From NCBI GenBank assembly GCA_951213105.1, contig OX578142.1, positions 119,082,854 through 119,146,853 of the forward strand: 64,000 nucleotides of DNA, given 5' to 3'. The DNA is from Amaurobius ferox. Its lineage: Eukaryota > Arthropoda > Arachnida > Araneae > Amaurobiidae. Numbering within the stretch: position 1 is the stretch's first letter; each line of letters opens with the position of its first letter. Below, piece by piece: positions 26,417 through 38,630 of this stretch. A model generated the notes under the pieces. The model did no database searches. It saw nothing but the letters and a program-made list of their open reading frames with translations, and had not been told where the DNA came from. The translations under genes were made by a program, and so were the position numbers.

Positions 26417-27592
26417 CAAGGCAGCATCTAATTTCACTTTCACATGCATAGCATACTATATGAAGATTCTTAAAGAAAGTTATCAGGATGAGGAAATCTA
26501 TAAAAAGCTCAATGTGCAACATAATGAAATTAATAATCGAATTTGTGCACTTCATAAGCGAATTGGAATTGATTTGAAACATATGCGTTACCCGTATTTG
26601 GTCTTGATTCCCAAACTTCACAAAAAACCAGTGAAGTTTCGTCCAGTTACAGTAGCATTTAAAACTTATACCACAAGGGCTAATACGCTACTGAAGTCAT
26701 ATCTACAACCTGTATTGAATCATATTTTAAAAAATGGTGCCATCATGATAAAAAACAGCGATCAAGTTTTGGGAATTTTGAACAAACTACCTGCTAACCA
26801 ATTATATAGAAGCTACGATTTCCAAGATCTATTCAACAATATAAATTTGGAGGATCTATATAGTATATTGACGCAAATACATGAGACATTTGAATTACAA
26901 CAAAGTGTCACAATTCAAAAGTTTAAACATGTTTTGGACATCGTATTGTATGAAAATATATTGTATAATGGTACTGAATATTACAAACAAATTAAAGGCG
27001 TGCCAATGGGTGGAGGGTGCTCAACATTATTAGCAAATCTATATTTGCACCATTATGAACAAGGAAATCACTTTATAAACGAAATGGTATACTTTCGATT
27101 TATTGATGACATCCTCATAGCATACGAAAACACAGGAGACGGGTATGAATTTGATTTTTCCTTTTATCCAGCTTGCTTGAATCTTATTGAGAATATCTCA
27201 GATAAAACAAAGGCAATCAACTATCTGGATATAAGTATACATTTAACACCTAGCAAGACAACGTATTATACTATTTATGATAAAGAAGACAATACAGTTT
27301 TAGAATACATTATATAATTAACTGGTATTCTAATTTAAGTAACAGGATATTTCGCAATATAGTCATTAATCACTTTAAACGTAGTGAAACAATGCATTCT
27401 TATGGAAAGGATAGGATCAAAAATGATTCTATATTTATTAAGGAAGCAATAACAGAAAACTATCCTTTAACATTTATTTGTCAGTGTTACAATGTGGTAC
27501 ATAGTAAAGTTTTCGATGCGTTCAGTAGGGATTTTGGCAACACCTTTATTTCAGGAAATAAAATGGCATCGATACAGCGAGGAAATATTTAA
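26388..27592 (+). pseudogene. Penelope-like reverse transcriptase, copy 2 (5'-truncated)
   Basis: Plus-strand copy of the same RT, truncated at about 26417 where it abuts the 5' end of copy 1. The frame stays open to 27317 through PKLHKKPVKFRPVT, motif A, motif B (GVPMGGGCSTLLANL), motif C (FRFIDDILIA) and the INYLDISIHLTPS block that follows RT. A frameshift near 27310 then moves the C-terminal part (HSYGKDRIKNDSIF, 27392-27592) to another frame. It is less damaged than copy 1, since it keeps the segments where copy 1 has stops. Its apparent start at 26388 lies in the spacer and is not the native start. Confidence 0.65.
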
Positions 27593-27913
27593 GCGTGTAA
27601 AATTGACGTGAGTGATTTGGATGGATATAAGGTATTTGTAGTTCGTATATTTTAAGTAGGTTTAGTCTTATGTGTCGTTTCAATTAAATTGCTCTTATGT
27701 TGGGGGATTTTTTCCTTTTACGTTTGATATATACTTCGCATGGGCGTCTTCTGTTTCGACGTTGTACTGAATTTAACCGCAGGTAATGCATGGCTCCGTG
27801 AGTGTTGCCATTGGTGGAAAAGTCGACTTGTAAACGGGAAATAGGAGTCACAATCTCCCTAGGCCTTTTATGTATTACCTGTTGCCTGACTTCATCTCCA
27901 ATCTTTCAATTTT
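26417..27913 (+). repeat. Right arm of the 1.5-kb inverted repeat (PLE copy 2)
   Basis: Reverse complement of 24522-26019. Beyond the coding part it includes a shared about 200-bp 3' region (TCGACGTTGTACTG replaced here by its complement, then GTAATGCATGG). Both arms therefore extend to the same 3' terminus, as expected for two insertions or a duplicated, inverted copy of one element. Confidence 0.88.
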
Positions 27914-28016
27914 TACTATTATACTATTCTAGACTACTTCAAGCTGCATTACGCTTATTGGTCTAGATAACTGTTTTTGTACTCTTTGTACTATGGTAGA
28001 TTCTGTTATATGACAT

Positions 28017-28080
<64 letters not shown>

Positions 28081-28280
28081 AGTAAATTTTATTTATATAT
28101 TTGATCTAATTCCGCAGCAAAGCATCGTATGATTTTTTTCAAATAAAATTTCGCAAAATAATCGTCTCAAAAATGGTATTTTAATGAAATATTTAATTTT
28201 GCGTTTTCTATAATTATCTCAACAGGCCCTAGTCCTAGAAACTCGAAACGCGGATGGGATTATCGCAGTAAAGTAAAAAA
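27914..28280. repeat. (CT)n/(TA)n microsatellite and host repeat
   Basis: A (CT)n tract followed by (TA)n lies at 28017-28070. From about 28100 the sequence matches the repeat seen around copy F (AATAATCGTCTCAAAAATGG) and shows the uninterrupted form of the copy F insertion site at about 28201-28225. Confidence 0.6.
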
Positions 28281-30282
28281 GAAAAATTAATCATGCATAA
28301 AGCATTGATTATAAAACACTTTCTAAATGAAATACAAAATGCAATAAATTCAGCGCGGTGATATTTTTTCTAATTATCAGAGAACTACGACAATTTATTT
28401 TACTTGAAAATTTAAAACTTCATCAAAAACAATGAACTTTATTCAACTGACGTCATCGAAACATAAATTGTTTGGTTCTCTATGTAAAAGCAGTAGATGT
28501 TTTATTCATACACTTGTTTCCAGACTCCAGAGTTAAATATTCAGCAATTCTTATACAACTCATCTTTACAATCACTTGTTTACATTCTGCATCCATTAAA
28601 ATTAGGCTTCGGTTGTAATACCTGTATTTTATAATCTCTTAATTTTTCCATTTTAGATGTGTTTTCGTGCTGAATGTAAATGTAAAATATTCTGTGTTAA
28701 ATGTTCGTCTGCGAAGGAAACAGCACTTTGCATGTACTTGCAATTTTGCGATTTCACTTCCGCCTTGAGGGAGACGGTTATGTATGTAGATGTATTAGTT
28801 TTTTGTTTGATTCTTTAGGCGCCTGAGATAAGTAAGTTGAGGGAGTTTTGGGGGGTTCTCGATCTGAGCCGGCCATGGCTGGTTTTGAAGCGAGCTCCTT
28901 GGATAGAAGAATTTTCGATTGGCGTGATGTTTTTATGACATCATGTTGGTAGCGGTTTTGAAGGGACTCGATCTTGTTCGTGGAGATGAACAAAGAAGGC
29001 AACCATGACGGACGTAGAGAAGGTCCGATCTAAATTTTAAATAATGTCTAAATCGAAAATCTAAATTTAAATTAAATGGTTGTTCGTCTCCTGCTACTTT
29101 TTTTTACCATTGTTAGGAAGAATAACAGAGATAATTTGTAAGTAAGATTTTTTTAAAGATTCTAAGATAGAAATGTATTTAGAAAAACTTGACTCGAAAC
29201 TGCATCGGCTATCATGCCCATCGATCTACATAGAATGATCTGATTAATGATTTTTACAATTTCTTCCTAAAGACTCTTTAATCTATTTTTGACAGAATGT
29301 CAGATCTAAGACAAATATCTATAAGTAAATATCAAGAATATTAGAAAATATGTTGTGTAATACATTTATGTGAATTAGGTAATTGAAGAATATATTTTGA
29401 AACAAAAAGTGTTATAATATAGTACTAATAGCTGTGTTATGATAATTTGAATGTTTATATATTTTAACACATAAATTAAATAACTTTTAATATCATGATG
29501 GTAATTATTTTGTATACATGTCTCTATGCCATATTCTAAACTTTTCAGCCATTGATGGGTCCTGGCGTCCATCACCAGGGAAGGCGAACCAGTGGGTTAT
29601 TTGAACCACAATTTCGGATACTTTCAGTTGTTACAGTATCATAAACTTTTTCATATTGATTCATATGGCCTTTACAATTGCTTCTGATATTTCAAGTTTG
29701 GTACATGCTAATCACAACTGTTTACAATCTCTGATTTCCACGGTGTAGAAATAATAAAAGTGTGATGATCATTTAAACTCAAAAATAATGTAATTGCGTT
29801 GGCGCAGAATATAGATGAACAAAAATTACGAAAAAATAAAGCGATTTTAGGACAGATGCAACAATTTAAAAAAACTTTTAAAATCATGATGTTTACTCTG
29901 GGAAAAAGATGGATGCCATGTTATATTTTGAAGTGCGTCATTTAATCTCTTCATATTATATGGGTGTAATTACTATTTTAATTTTTATTTTAAAAACTAC
30001 CGAATATATTTTGCTGAAATGTTTTTATATATTTTATGGGATAGTTCGAATGTTTTCTAAACCATTCGAAGGAATTTGTGAATTTTAAATTCGCCTAAAA
30101 TTTTTGAAAAATTAGGTCCCATAGGGTTCACTGTATTTCATTTTTTCAACCTAAAACTAATTGGGTGATATAATTCATTTACGTCATGCGAGTTATCGTG
30201 CGAACGGACATCCAGACAGCCAAATAGACAGACAGAATGAACAAAGTCATAAACATGTTTCAACTATGTTATAAAGTGTTAA
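28281..30282 (-). repeat. Dispersed AT-rich repeat family, copy G (split)
   Basis: Hairpin end at 28281-28618 (AATCATGCATAAAGCATTG) and microsatellite end at 29746-30282 (CAGACAGAATGAACAAAG, then AAAGTGTTAA). About 1.1 kb of foreign DNA separates them. The outer flanks (GCAGTAAAGTAAAAA before and AATAACCATAT after) are contiguous near copy F at about 22962-22990. That gives a second empty site and about 3 bp of possible target duplication. Confidence 0.7.
28619..29745. repeat. Unclassified insertion inside copy G
   Basis: About 1.13 kb absent from the other family copies. It contains a moderately GC-rich stretch at 28740-29030 with a 74-codon minus-strand frame of no recognised family and an AT-rich remainder. 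I cannot name the element. Confidence 0.4.
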
Positions 30283-30357
30283 AAATAACCATATCAAATT
30301 AGAAAAAAAATCCATCAAAACTGCAGCTTTGTATACGGTACAAACAGCCAGACTTTT

Positions 30358-30898
<541 letters not shown>

Positions 30899-30911
30899 TG
30901 AAAGCTTGATG
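30899..30911. repeat. Probable LINE target-site duplication (left)
   Basis: TGAAAGCTTGATG, identical to 63969-63981. It directly follows the simple-repeat tail of the minus-strand LINE. Because the other copy is only 19 bases from the window edge and the LINE frame stays open across it, chance cannot be fully excluded. Confidence 0.6.
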
Positions 30912-32550
30912 GTTGGTTGGTTGGTGTCGTGTCCATATGAACTCAAATTGAACCATGTGCAGATATTACTGCCTTAGCGAGATCCACAATCTTCTCATTA
31001 TAAAGTTCTCCCTGGAAAGGGAATTCAACAATGCTATGTAAAGCCGCAAGCATTGCTGGACAGTCAAATAAGTGTTCCAGTGTAAGTTCTTCACCTGGAC
31101 AGTTTCTACAGTATTTGTAGGTTCTGGTGCCATCCGCATTACTTTTCATACCACCTAGGTGTCTAGTTCTTAGTCTGACAATTGTCTTGGTGATCTCCCT
31201 ATTCTCATTTATTACACAGACCTGGTGGTCCAATCCTATAGGCTTCACTCTAAGTCTGTATCTAGCGATAGCATTAGCATCAGCAAGAGTGATAATGCTT
31301 GAGGTGTCTTTATTTAAGTTCCTTGCTTCCTTGGCCAATTCATCGGCCGCCTCACTACCGTCTATTTCCACATGTGCAGGCATCCGCTGTAGAATGCAAC
31401 GGCTTCCCATTTTATTAATTGTAGCCATGTGTTTGTGAATACAATGCGAGAGCCCTGAGAGTCCATGTTGTATTGCCTGTAGGTTAGCTCTAGAGTAGCA
31501 GAAAATTACAAGTCCGCTAGCTCTGTCTACATCTTCGAAAGAAATATAAATGCCTAAGGCCTCATGAATTGCTCTTAGTTCGTATGTAAAGTTGGAAGCA
31601 ATGTTACCCTCTCCAAAGCTCTGGAGTCTTTTTGTGCCATTTGGCATAGTAATGTGAATGCCAGCTCCCCCCTCAGGATAGTCTCGTCTGAGAATCCATC
31701 AGTGTACATCTGTACTAAATCATACCCCAAATAGGTTTTAATTGTTTCTATTCCTTTTGCTTTGACTATAGTTCCCTTTTTCTTTTTTCAACAAAGCTCC
31801 ACGAGATCCAAATTTATAGTGGTGTTTTGGGGGATGCAGGATGGTAAAATAAGCTCTTGATTTATATCATATTTTTCGTGTTCAAGGCCAAGACTTTCTC
31901 TAATTTCCTTGTCATATTTCATAGTTGATGACCTTTTGAGTCTTGACTTCCCATTCCAGTTCAAAATGGTCCTGTGGGAGATGTGTTCAGTGTTTCGACT
32001 ATTAGCCTTGTTTGTGAACTTAATTTTATGATATCTCCTTCTTTGATCAAGAGTCTGAAGGCCACACTTCGGCACTGCTTTTGTGTTGTTGGTGGAGGAG
32101 ACAGCACCGATAATTATTTTGGCTGCTCTTGCCTGGATTCTATCCAGCTTTCCTAGTGCGGACTCGGAGGCATAAGCCCATATTGGCGCTGCATATTCTA
32201 AATTGGGTCTAACATTGTAGTGTAGGTACTTTTCGGGTTTGCAACCCAGTTTGTACCACATAAGCTTTTCAGAATGCGTGATCTACGGGAACAGTTCTTT
32301 ATATGTTTGGTAAAGCGCAGTTCCGCATCTAGAGTCACACCCAAATATTTTGGATTATTCATTTTGATAATTGGCAAGCCGCTCATAGTAATGGATGGAT
32401 TAAAGGACTTTCTACTGTTTCTGTCTGTAGATAAGACAGTGTAATTAGTTTTATGTGGGTTTATTTGTAGTTTCATTTCTCTCGACCAATTCATAATACC
32501 TTTTAGTGATCGATTAATGGAGATTTTCGACTTTTCGATGTCTTCACAAG
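30912..32550 (-). pseudogene. I-clade-like LINE, 3' part: RT C-terminus and RNase H
   Basis: Minus-strand continuation of the LINE interrupted by the Maverick. From 32550 downwards: the end of RT and thumb (NWSREMKLQINPHKTNYTVL, YLGVTLDAELRFTKHI), a conserved RPNLEYAAPIWAYAS block and IQARAAKIIIGA. The RNase H domain follows (YTDGFSD near 31700, ELRAIHEALG, PAHVEIDGSEAADELAKEA) and then a Cys/His tail (CRNCPGEELTLEHLFDC). A frameshift lies at about 32200-32260 and a stop at 31788. In the third RNase H motif the Asp position reads Tyr (FCYSRANLQ). It ends in a CCAA-type simple tail at about 30912-30925. RT plus RNase H in this order is typical of the I/R1/LOA groups. Confidence 0.88.
32545..32550. 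repeat. Maverick target-site duplication (left)
   Basis: CACAAG, identical to 62670-62675. A 6-bp duplication is the known size for Maverick/Polinton integration. Removing the element and one copy leaves the LINE reading frame continuous (HTC then EDIEKSK). Confidence 0.97.
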
Positions 32551-32624
32551 AGTAGTGTATGGGTATGACTCTGGGACAAAATGACTATGTCATTTTGCAC
32601 CCAGAGTCATACCTATACACTACT
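32551..32624. repeat. 74-bp terminal palindrome of the Maverick
   Basis: The left terminus is a near-perfect palindrome. One arm starts AGTAGTGTATGGGTATGACT and the other ends with the complement (AGTCATACCTATACACTACT). The arms are about 36-37 nt with one substitution and one small indel near the centre. The right terminus lacks it. Confidence 0.92.
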
Positions 32625-33300
32625 CTTTCCCCCCTTTTTTTTGAAAATCAGGACAACCTTTTAAGACTAAAAAATGTATAAAATCATACAAAAATGTATA
32701 AAATCTTACAAATATGCTTATTTTTCAAAAAATCAAAAATCAAGAGAATTTTAAGACTCTGAAATTTCATACATTTTAACTTAAAAAATGAGTTATATGA
32801 ACATTATAGAGACCAAATCTATCAAAAATTGAGACTTTCCTCCATTTTTTAAAAACCAGGACAACCTCCTAAGACTAAAAATGTATAAAATCATACAAAA
32901 ATGCGTATATTTTAAAAAATCAAGAGAGTTTTAAGACTCTCATACATTTTAACTTAAAAAATGAGACATTATAGAGACCAAATCTATCAAAATTTAGATA
33001 TTTTAAAGGAGCCTGGACAACCTCTTAAGACTAAAAAATGTATAAAATCATACAAAAATGCGTATTTTTAAAAAAATCATGAGAGTTTTAAGACTCTCAT
33101 ACATTTTAACTTAAAAATGAGTACATTATAGAGACCAAATCTATCAGGAATTGGATATTTTTTTCAAAATACCCTGTCTTTAAAGGATGGGGTTGAGACC
33201 CCCCCCCATTTATTTAATAGATTAAACTCAAAATTTTTAACTAAATCTAAACATTTTTTATAAAATTAAAAAAGAATTATAAAAATATGAAAAAAAAGAC
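32625..33300. repeat. Left terminal inverted repeat and subterminal tandem repeats
   Basis: Three imperfect tandem units of about 150-210 bp (about 32641, 32853 and 33005 onward) share CAACCTCTTAAGACTAAAAA and GACCAAATCTATCA. Beyond them, TTTAAAGGATGGGGTTGAGA (33180-33199) and TTTTATAAAATTAAAAAAGA (about 33255) match, in inverted form, 62140-62203 at the right end. The two terminal repeats have thus diverged in length (about 750 versus 540 bp) and in subterminal content. Runs of C here (33200-33209, 33389-33399) break the AT-rich pattern. Confidence 0.8.
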
Positions 33301-33840
33301 GACCTGAATGAAATGAATTTAAAATTACAAAACATATGTTTAATAAAAAAGATATGATAATTTTATACATTATAGTGGGGGGTGACGCCCCCCCCCACTG
33401 AATTATAGAGATTTTAATTAAAAATGCATGAAAAAAGAGGATGATTAAGCTTTCTCTAATACATATTCGTCCAGAACTCTTCCATTTAAGAAGCGAAAAT
33501 AAAGCGACTTTGATTTGTCTATCATTAAAGTCGAAAGCAAGTGAACCTTGAGTAAAAGTAGTCTTGACGTCCTTCATTACGTAGCGTGAAGAGAAAATAA
33601 TATTTATTTAACTTGTTGCAGATTTCTTTTGCTAGATGGCGGCATCAAACGGATAGTATATATTTCTCATTTTAAAAGTATTTATAACGTTTTATAAACA
33701 TTATTTTCGCTATTTTTCGATCAGATAAATTAAAACTATTGATCTTTTAAAGTATTCTCGCAAAAATTACTCGTTTAAAATTGTTTTTAGTTTTCAATGT
33801 AAAGGTTATATTAATGAATTGTTCAACATATTTCGTGTAC
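33301..33840. other. Maverick non-coding segment
   Basis: AT-rich sequence between the left terminal repeat and the SINE. It has a C-run at 33389-33399 and frames of up to 103 codons with no recognisable motif. No gene called. Confidence 0.4.
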
Positions 33841-33841
33841 C

Positions 33842-34205
33842 CATGGCTCAAAGGTAGCGAACGGGGCTATAAACATCTAGGCTACAGGTTCAAATCCCGA
33901 CCTCTCCCAGGTTGTTAATCAATACGGGGTTGATGGTTTACTGAACCGGAGCCATAAAATGACGTCAGCTGCTCTTGTCGTTGTTCCGAAAGAGTGGCAA
34001 TCATCGAAATATAATGAGTGGTGGGTTGAATCTTGTGGATTCTATGTCCTGTATGTTACATGTTTGTATTGTCCTTCTCCTAGGCCTGTGGGCCTGGTTC
34101 ATGGGGGTGATCTTGAACTCTGGTTCTAGAATTCTAAAACAGCTGTTGGAATCAGACTTTCAGATCACCTCCTTGGGCCAGGTGGGCCATTTTGCTATTT
34201 TTTTA
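33842..34205 (+). mobile_element. tRNA-type SINE inserted in the Maverick
   Basis: RNA polymerase III A box TGGCTCAAAGG at 33844-33854 and B box GGTTCAAATCC at 33887-33897, spaced about 33 bp as in tRNA-derived SINEs. A GC-richer body of about 300 bp follows, ending in an AT-rich tail just before the stop codon of PolB. It does not fold as a full tRNA by eye, so it is a SINE head rather than a tRNA gene. Target duplications are not clear. Confidence 0.65.
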
Positions 34206-34219
34206 AATAAATAGAAATA

Positions 34220-37200
34220 TTAATAACCAAATGGTACAGTATCAAAATTATCTAAAATTCTTCTTTTATCATATCCAAACATGTATCTTTTATTCGTTTT
34301 ATTCACTTTAATATTTCTATCTTTGTGTATTTGAAACTGATTTATTTCTACATCTATATGTTCAGTTTCACCTGTTATTGTTTTCATTCTTTCATCGAAA
34401 CTGAGCTTAGTTTCACTCTCGCATCTCATCTTAAATCCTTTTACTTTACCTTTTACAGATCCATCATTAAGAATATAACCATAATCTTTACTGGCTCCAG
34501 ATAACCATGATGTCACATTTTTATCTTCTCCTAATTCATCTGTCCATTCTCCCAACATACAACCTGTTTTTACTTTATTAGTACCATCATCAATATAAAC
34601 GATACTATCTGTATCATAATACAATACTTTATCTCCTAGTTTATCAAGCATTTTATATAATCTTATTCTAGCGGAACTAGTTGTAAAAGCTGCTATATGA
34701 ATATTCGTATCAAAGTTATTCTTGGTATATTCATCTTTCATCTTATAATCCATTTGTACACAATCATCATTTAAAAATATCATATTCAAATCTTTAATTT
34801 TATCATTCAATATAATACTACAAAAATCTTCCAGCTCAGTTTGTTTCATATTGTTTCTCTGTCCAAACTTACCCCATAAAGAATTTAAACATAGTTTGGC
34901 TATAAATCTCATACCAGGATTTTCTTTTATTTCACCTAAATCAATATCTAATTTTTCTTTGACAATCTTTTTATAATTATTAATGTATGTTTCATAATAT
35001 TTTTTTATTTTTAAAATATTTTGGTTTTTTTAATTTATCATCTGTTTCTAATTTAATTTTTAAAAACATTTTGACATACTCTTTGAATAGTTTATCTGTT
35101 TTCTTTTCAAAATGCCAAACTTCATATATATTTAAAATTTTATATACTTTTTCTATAGCTAAATTGACTTCATCCGTAGTCCAAGTACCTATAAAGATTC
35201 TTTCATCATCTGTATGATTACATAATTTATTTCTTATTTCATAACACTTTTTACATTTTTTCTTTTCAGTTTCTGTTTTATAATGGTAGCATTTAAATGT
35301 TTTTGAACATGATTTACACAAACTAAATATCAATTTTTTTTTCTTTATAAGGCAATACAGGATGATATAATTTTCTAGGAGGAAGTACTTTACGCTGTAT
35401 CATTCCAAACCAATTTTCATCAAATTTTTTTGGATTATAGATCTTTTTAGGATGCCCAATTGGATAATAATCAAAATAATTTACAGTTGGATAGAGTGAA
35501 CATACATCAATATATCGACGTTTCTCTTTATTTTTCATTTCATATTTTAATTTAGTTGGTTCACATCTACCCCCATAGAAGGCATCTCTAGGATTAAAAG
35601 GTGCTATAAAATCTCTTTAGCATTCTTTTTTCATAAATTTTTAATTTCTTTATCATTATCAAAATCCCATTCCCATATCTCAATTAACTCATATCCTGCA
35701 TCTTTTATCTTATTATTTATCTTTTTTGTTTTTTCATATAAATCTGTCATACATATTTGATTTTGTTCATTTAAAGTAGATTTCCTGTAACAACAATAAC
35801 ATCCATGCCAATGACAACCCTGAAATTGATATACAGTATTATTGTAAAAACCATCTATTTTATAAGTTTTATTGTCTAATTTTATTTTTTTCTCTCCTCC
35901 ATTTAAAGCATGCTGTATATTTATTTTATGTTTTTGAGATAAATAATCTAACCAAGCAATTGATTTTTTACTGTATTGATCTCGTTTGATGATCACTTCA
36001 TCTATAGCTATTGTACCCTCAGGTACGAATTTATCTCCATATATACATACAAACACTTGCTAAAGTGACATATTTAAAAGGATCTATATTAGCTATTTCT
36101 AAAAATAATCTTCTCAATTCTAAACATCCTTTTCTTAAAATATCTACATCAGACCTACAGTATTTTATAATTTCTTTTTGAAAATCAAAGATTTCATTTT
36201 TTACAGATTTGTACCATTTATTAAACAATTCCCTATCTTCTAAAGTCATAGTATCATATCCATAATAGTATTTTTCAGGATATTTTCCTATATAAGTTTG
36301 ATTTTTAATAGTGTTAAACAAATGAGGAAAATATCCTTTTGCTAATTCTGTTAATTCAAACGTTTTAGGAAATTTTCTTAATGGAATCAATGTAAAATTA
36401 ATAGAATCTATAAAGCTTATATTATATTTGTTTGCATTCATATAAATGAATTTATTTCCTTGATAGATTGTAAAAACTTTAATTTTATTTTTAAAACAGT
36501 ATTTAGATATAAATTGAAAGTCAAAACCTTTCCCATAATGAGCTAATACGGTATAACCTGCATGTTTCTTATCAAATAGCCACTTACAATAGTCGTTTTC
36601 ATTCTTAAATATGTTTTCTTCTCCATAAAATTCTTGATTTATAATTAAATTGACTTCATGATTTCCAGTCTCCTGATTTGTTTCAACGTCAAAAAACATA
36701 TATTTTTGTGTAAATCCTGAATATTTACATGCATCACACCAACTATATCTGTCATTACTTTTGTAATTACATTTGTTTTCACACATACTATCATACATAT
36801 AATTTTCAGGAAATCTATGTTTTTGACATATATTGCACCATTCTTAGTAGAACAAATATTTTTACAGGTTCCACCCTTAGCTTTTTTTTGTTTTCATATA
36901 ACACCTATGATCTTTTGAGACCCATTGTCTACAATTTTTACATTCTCTCTCTCCACATTCATGATCTTCAGGTGTTCTTTTATCTCTGTTGATATTTCTC
37001 TTACATTTTAAACATTTCCATAGTCTTTCACAAACAGACAATTTATTTAATTTATTTTTATAATTTTCAAAACAGTTTTCGCCTTTAAAACTTCGAAAAC
37101 ATTCATTACACTGGATATCATCTCCTTCACAATTACTTTCTTTTATTAAACATCTATCACATTTTAATAAACATTTATGCTGATCGCTTCTTTTATAACT

Positions 37201-37257
37201 CACAGTAATCTCAATAATTGTTTTTTCCTAAAAATCCTGTAACAGATGTAATGGTAT
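34220..37257 (-). pseudogene. polB: Maverick protein-primed PolB, C-terminal part
   Basis: Family B DNA polymerase of the protein-primed type, which replicates the linear element. Reading the minus strand: a Cys-rich zinc region (CDRCLIKES... CRQWVSKDHRCY, 37203-36877); Exo I (FFDVETN, about 36690); Exo II (AHYGKGFD, about 36540, with Tyr where Asn is usual); Exo III (YCRSDVDIL, about 36140); motif A (DVCSLYP, about 35505); motif B (KLCLNSLWGKFG, about 34890); motif C (YYDTDSIVY, about 34615). The segments lie in different frames (36798-36031, 36056-35631, 35538-35323, 35333-34992, 34912-34220), so there are several frameshifts or stops. Its 5' part is across the LTR retrotransposon at 48607-49853. 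Confidence 0.95.
37254..37257. repeat. LTR retrotransposon target duplication (left)
   Basis: GTAT, identical to 48607-48610. Four to six bases is normal for Ty3-type integrases. Confidence 0.9.
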
Positions 37258-38611
37258 TGTCGTATCGCATGTATGTTCGATTCGACAGTTTGAGAAACGC
37301 GGCTTGGAAATCTCTCCTTTTCAATGCCTGCATTGTGTTAAGCCTTGTCCAGATTCATTTACGAGTGAAAGTCTAGTTTCGTTCGAGAATGTGAATTTAA
37401 TGTTCTGCTGTTGTTTTTTCGCGGCGCCTGCCTCGTCTGTGGGAAGTTTTCGAAAAGCGAAACTTCTCCTCTGGTCGGCAGCCAATGGGAGAGCTTCTTG
37501 GCTGTTGTCGGGCAGTTGCGGCCGTGTTCGGGGGCTTTTTGGAGAAGAACTTTGAGAAGTTCGGATGTAAGTTTTCGGAGGAGAAAACGGAACAAAGAGA
37601 GTAGGGCCGGTGGCCCCATATTGCTGTGGATTATTAATTTTCCCAAAATCTAATCCGGGATGATGCCCGAGGAAGAAATGCACCGGGATCTGAAATTTTA
37701 TTCAAAATTTAATGCTTTATTTTTCTGTTTTAGGTTGTGATTTTGACCGTTGTCCGAAAATCCGGGCGTGGCTGCTTGATCGGTTGATCGGTGAATGCTG
37801 ATGTCGTATACTTCAGTTAGGATATAATTTTTCGGAAATGTCCTTCAGCCATGTTTTTAAAGTTAAGATCGGATGTTCTGAAATTATGTGGATTTGGTTT
37901 ATCAACAGAACTGTAAGGTAAAATTACTAAAATTCTATTCATGAACAGTAGAACTTTGAATCATCATTCTAAGCACTGGTATAAATTTAAAGCTTATAAA
38001 CTAACGTTTCTTAATTGGATTTCATATTGAAAGTATATTGATAATTGTCTATATAGAAATTTAAATTGATAAAGATTCTAAAGAGTGTGATTGATATAAT
38101 GTAACTGAATGTTAATTTACTTTGCATAAAGTTCTCTAGTGAAAGAGATCGTATTATTTACCGAAGGTATTATTGTGAAATGGATATTGAATATTAAATT
38201 TGTTTGGAATATATATATATAAAATTTAAATGGCTTACTTAAGAATAAATATGAATATTTGGTTTAATGAGTTAAATTATTTGCACACCCTGAATTCTGT
38301 CTTTCATTCTTCTACCCATCTGTGGACTAATGTCTCCAGACCGTAAGTACTCCTGGGTTACATGCAAGTTAATATATATGAGTTATATGTGAGTATTATA
38401 AGTGAATTATGTGTGATTATACTGTGACGCAATGTACTGGTCTGCATATCTTCGATTCTTCTGTGCATATCGGTCGTGAGATCGGTTTCGGTTTCACTTT
38501 CGTTCGACTCCCCGCCGATTTGACTCCGGAGCCGAATCCACCGCCGATGTGACTCTGTCGTCGGGAAGGGTTCTGATGCGACACTGATCTCGTGACTCTC
38601 CCGATGCCACA
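37258..38611 (+). repeat. 5' LTR
   Basis: 1,354 bp, beginning TGTCGTATCGCATG and ending GATGCCACA. About six substitutions separate it from the 3' LTR, including one in the final inverted pentamer (CCACA here, CGACA in the 3' copy, at 38608). It should contain the element's promoter and polyadenylation signals; I did not assign a TATA box. Confidence 0.97.
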
Positions 38612-38612
38612 T

Positions 38613-38630
38613 TGGTGCCATTCTGACTTA
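38613..38630 (+). other. Primer binding site
   Basis: TGGTGCCATTCTGACTTA begins one base after the 5' LTR. The initial TGG pairs with the CCA end of a tRNA, as expected for a minus-strand primer site. The particular tRNA is not identified. Confidence 0.8.

Noticed and set aside
33844..33900. tRNA gene suggested by good A and B boxes
   Set aside because: I cannot form a full cloverleaf by eye and the unit continues as a SINE body.
37304..37683. Open frames of 80-120 codons in both LTRs (37.3-37.7 and 47.3-47.65 kb)
   Set aside because: They occur on both strands in several frames of a GC-richer LTR segment and are not conserved as one frame; likely chance.
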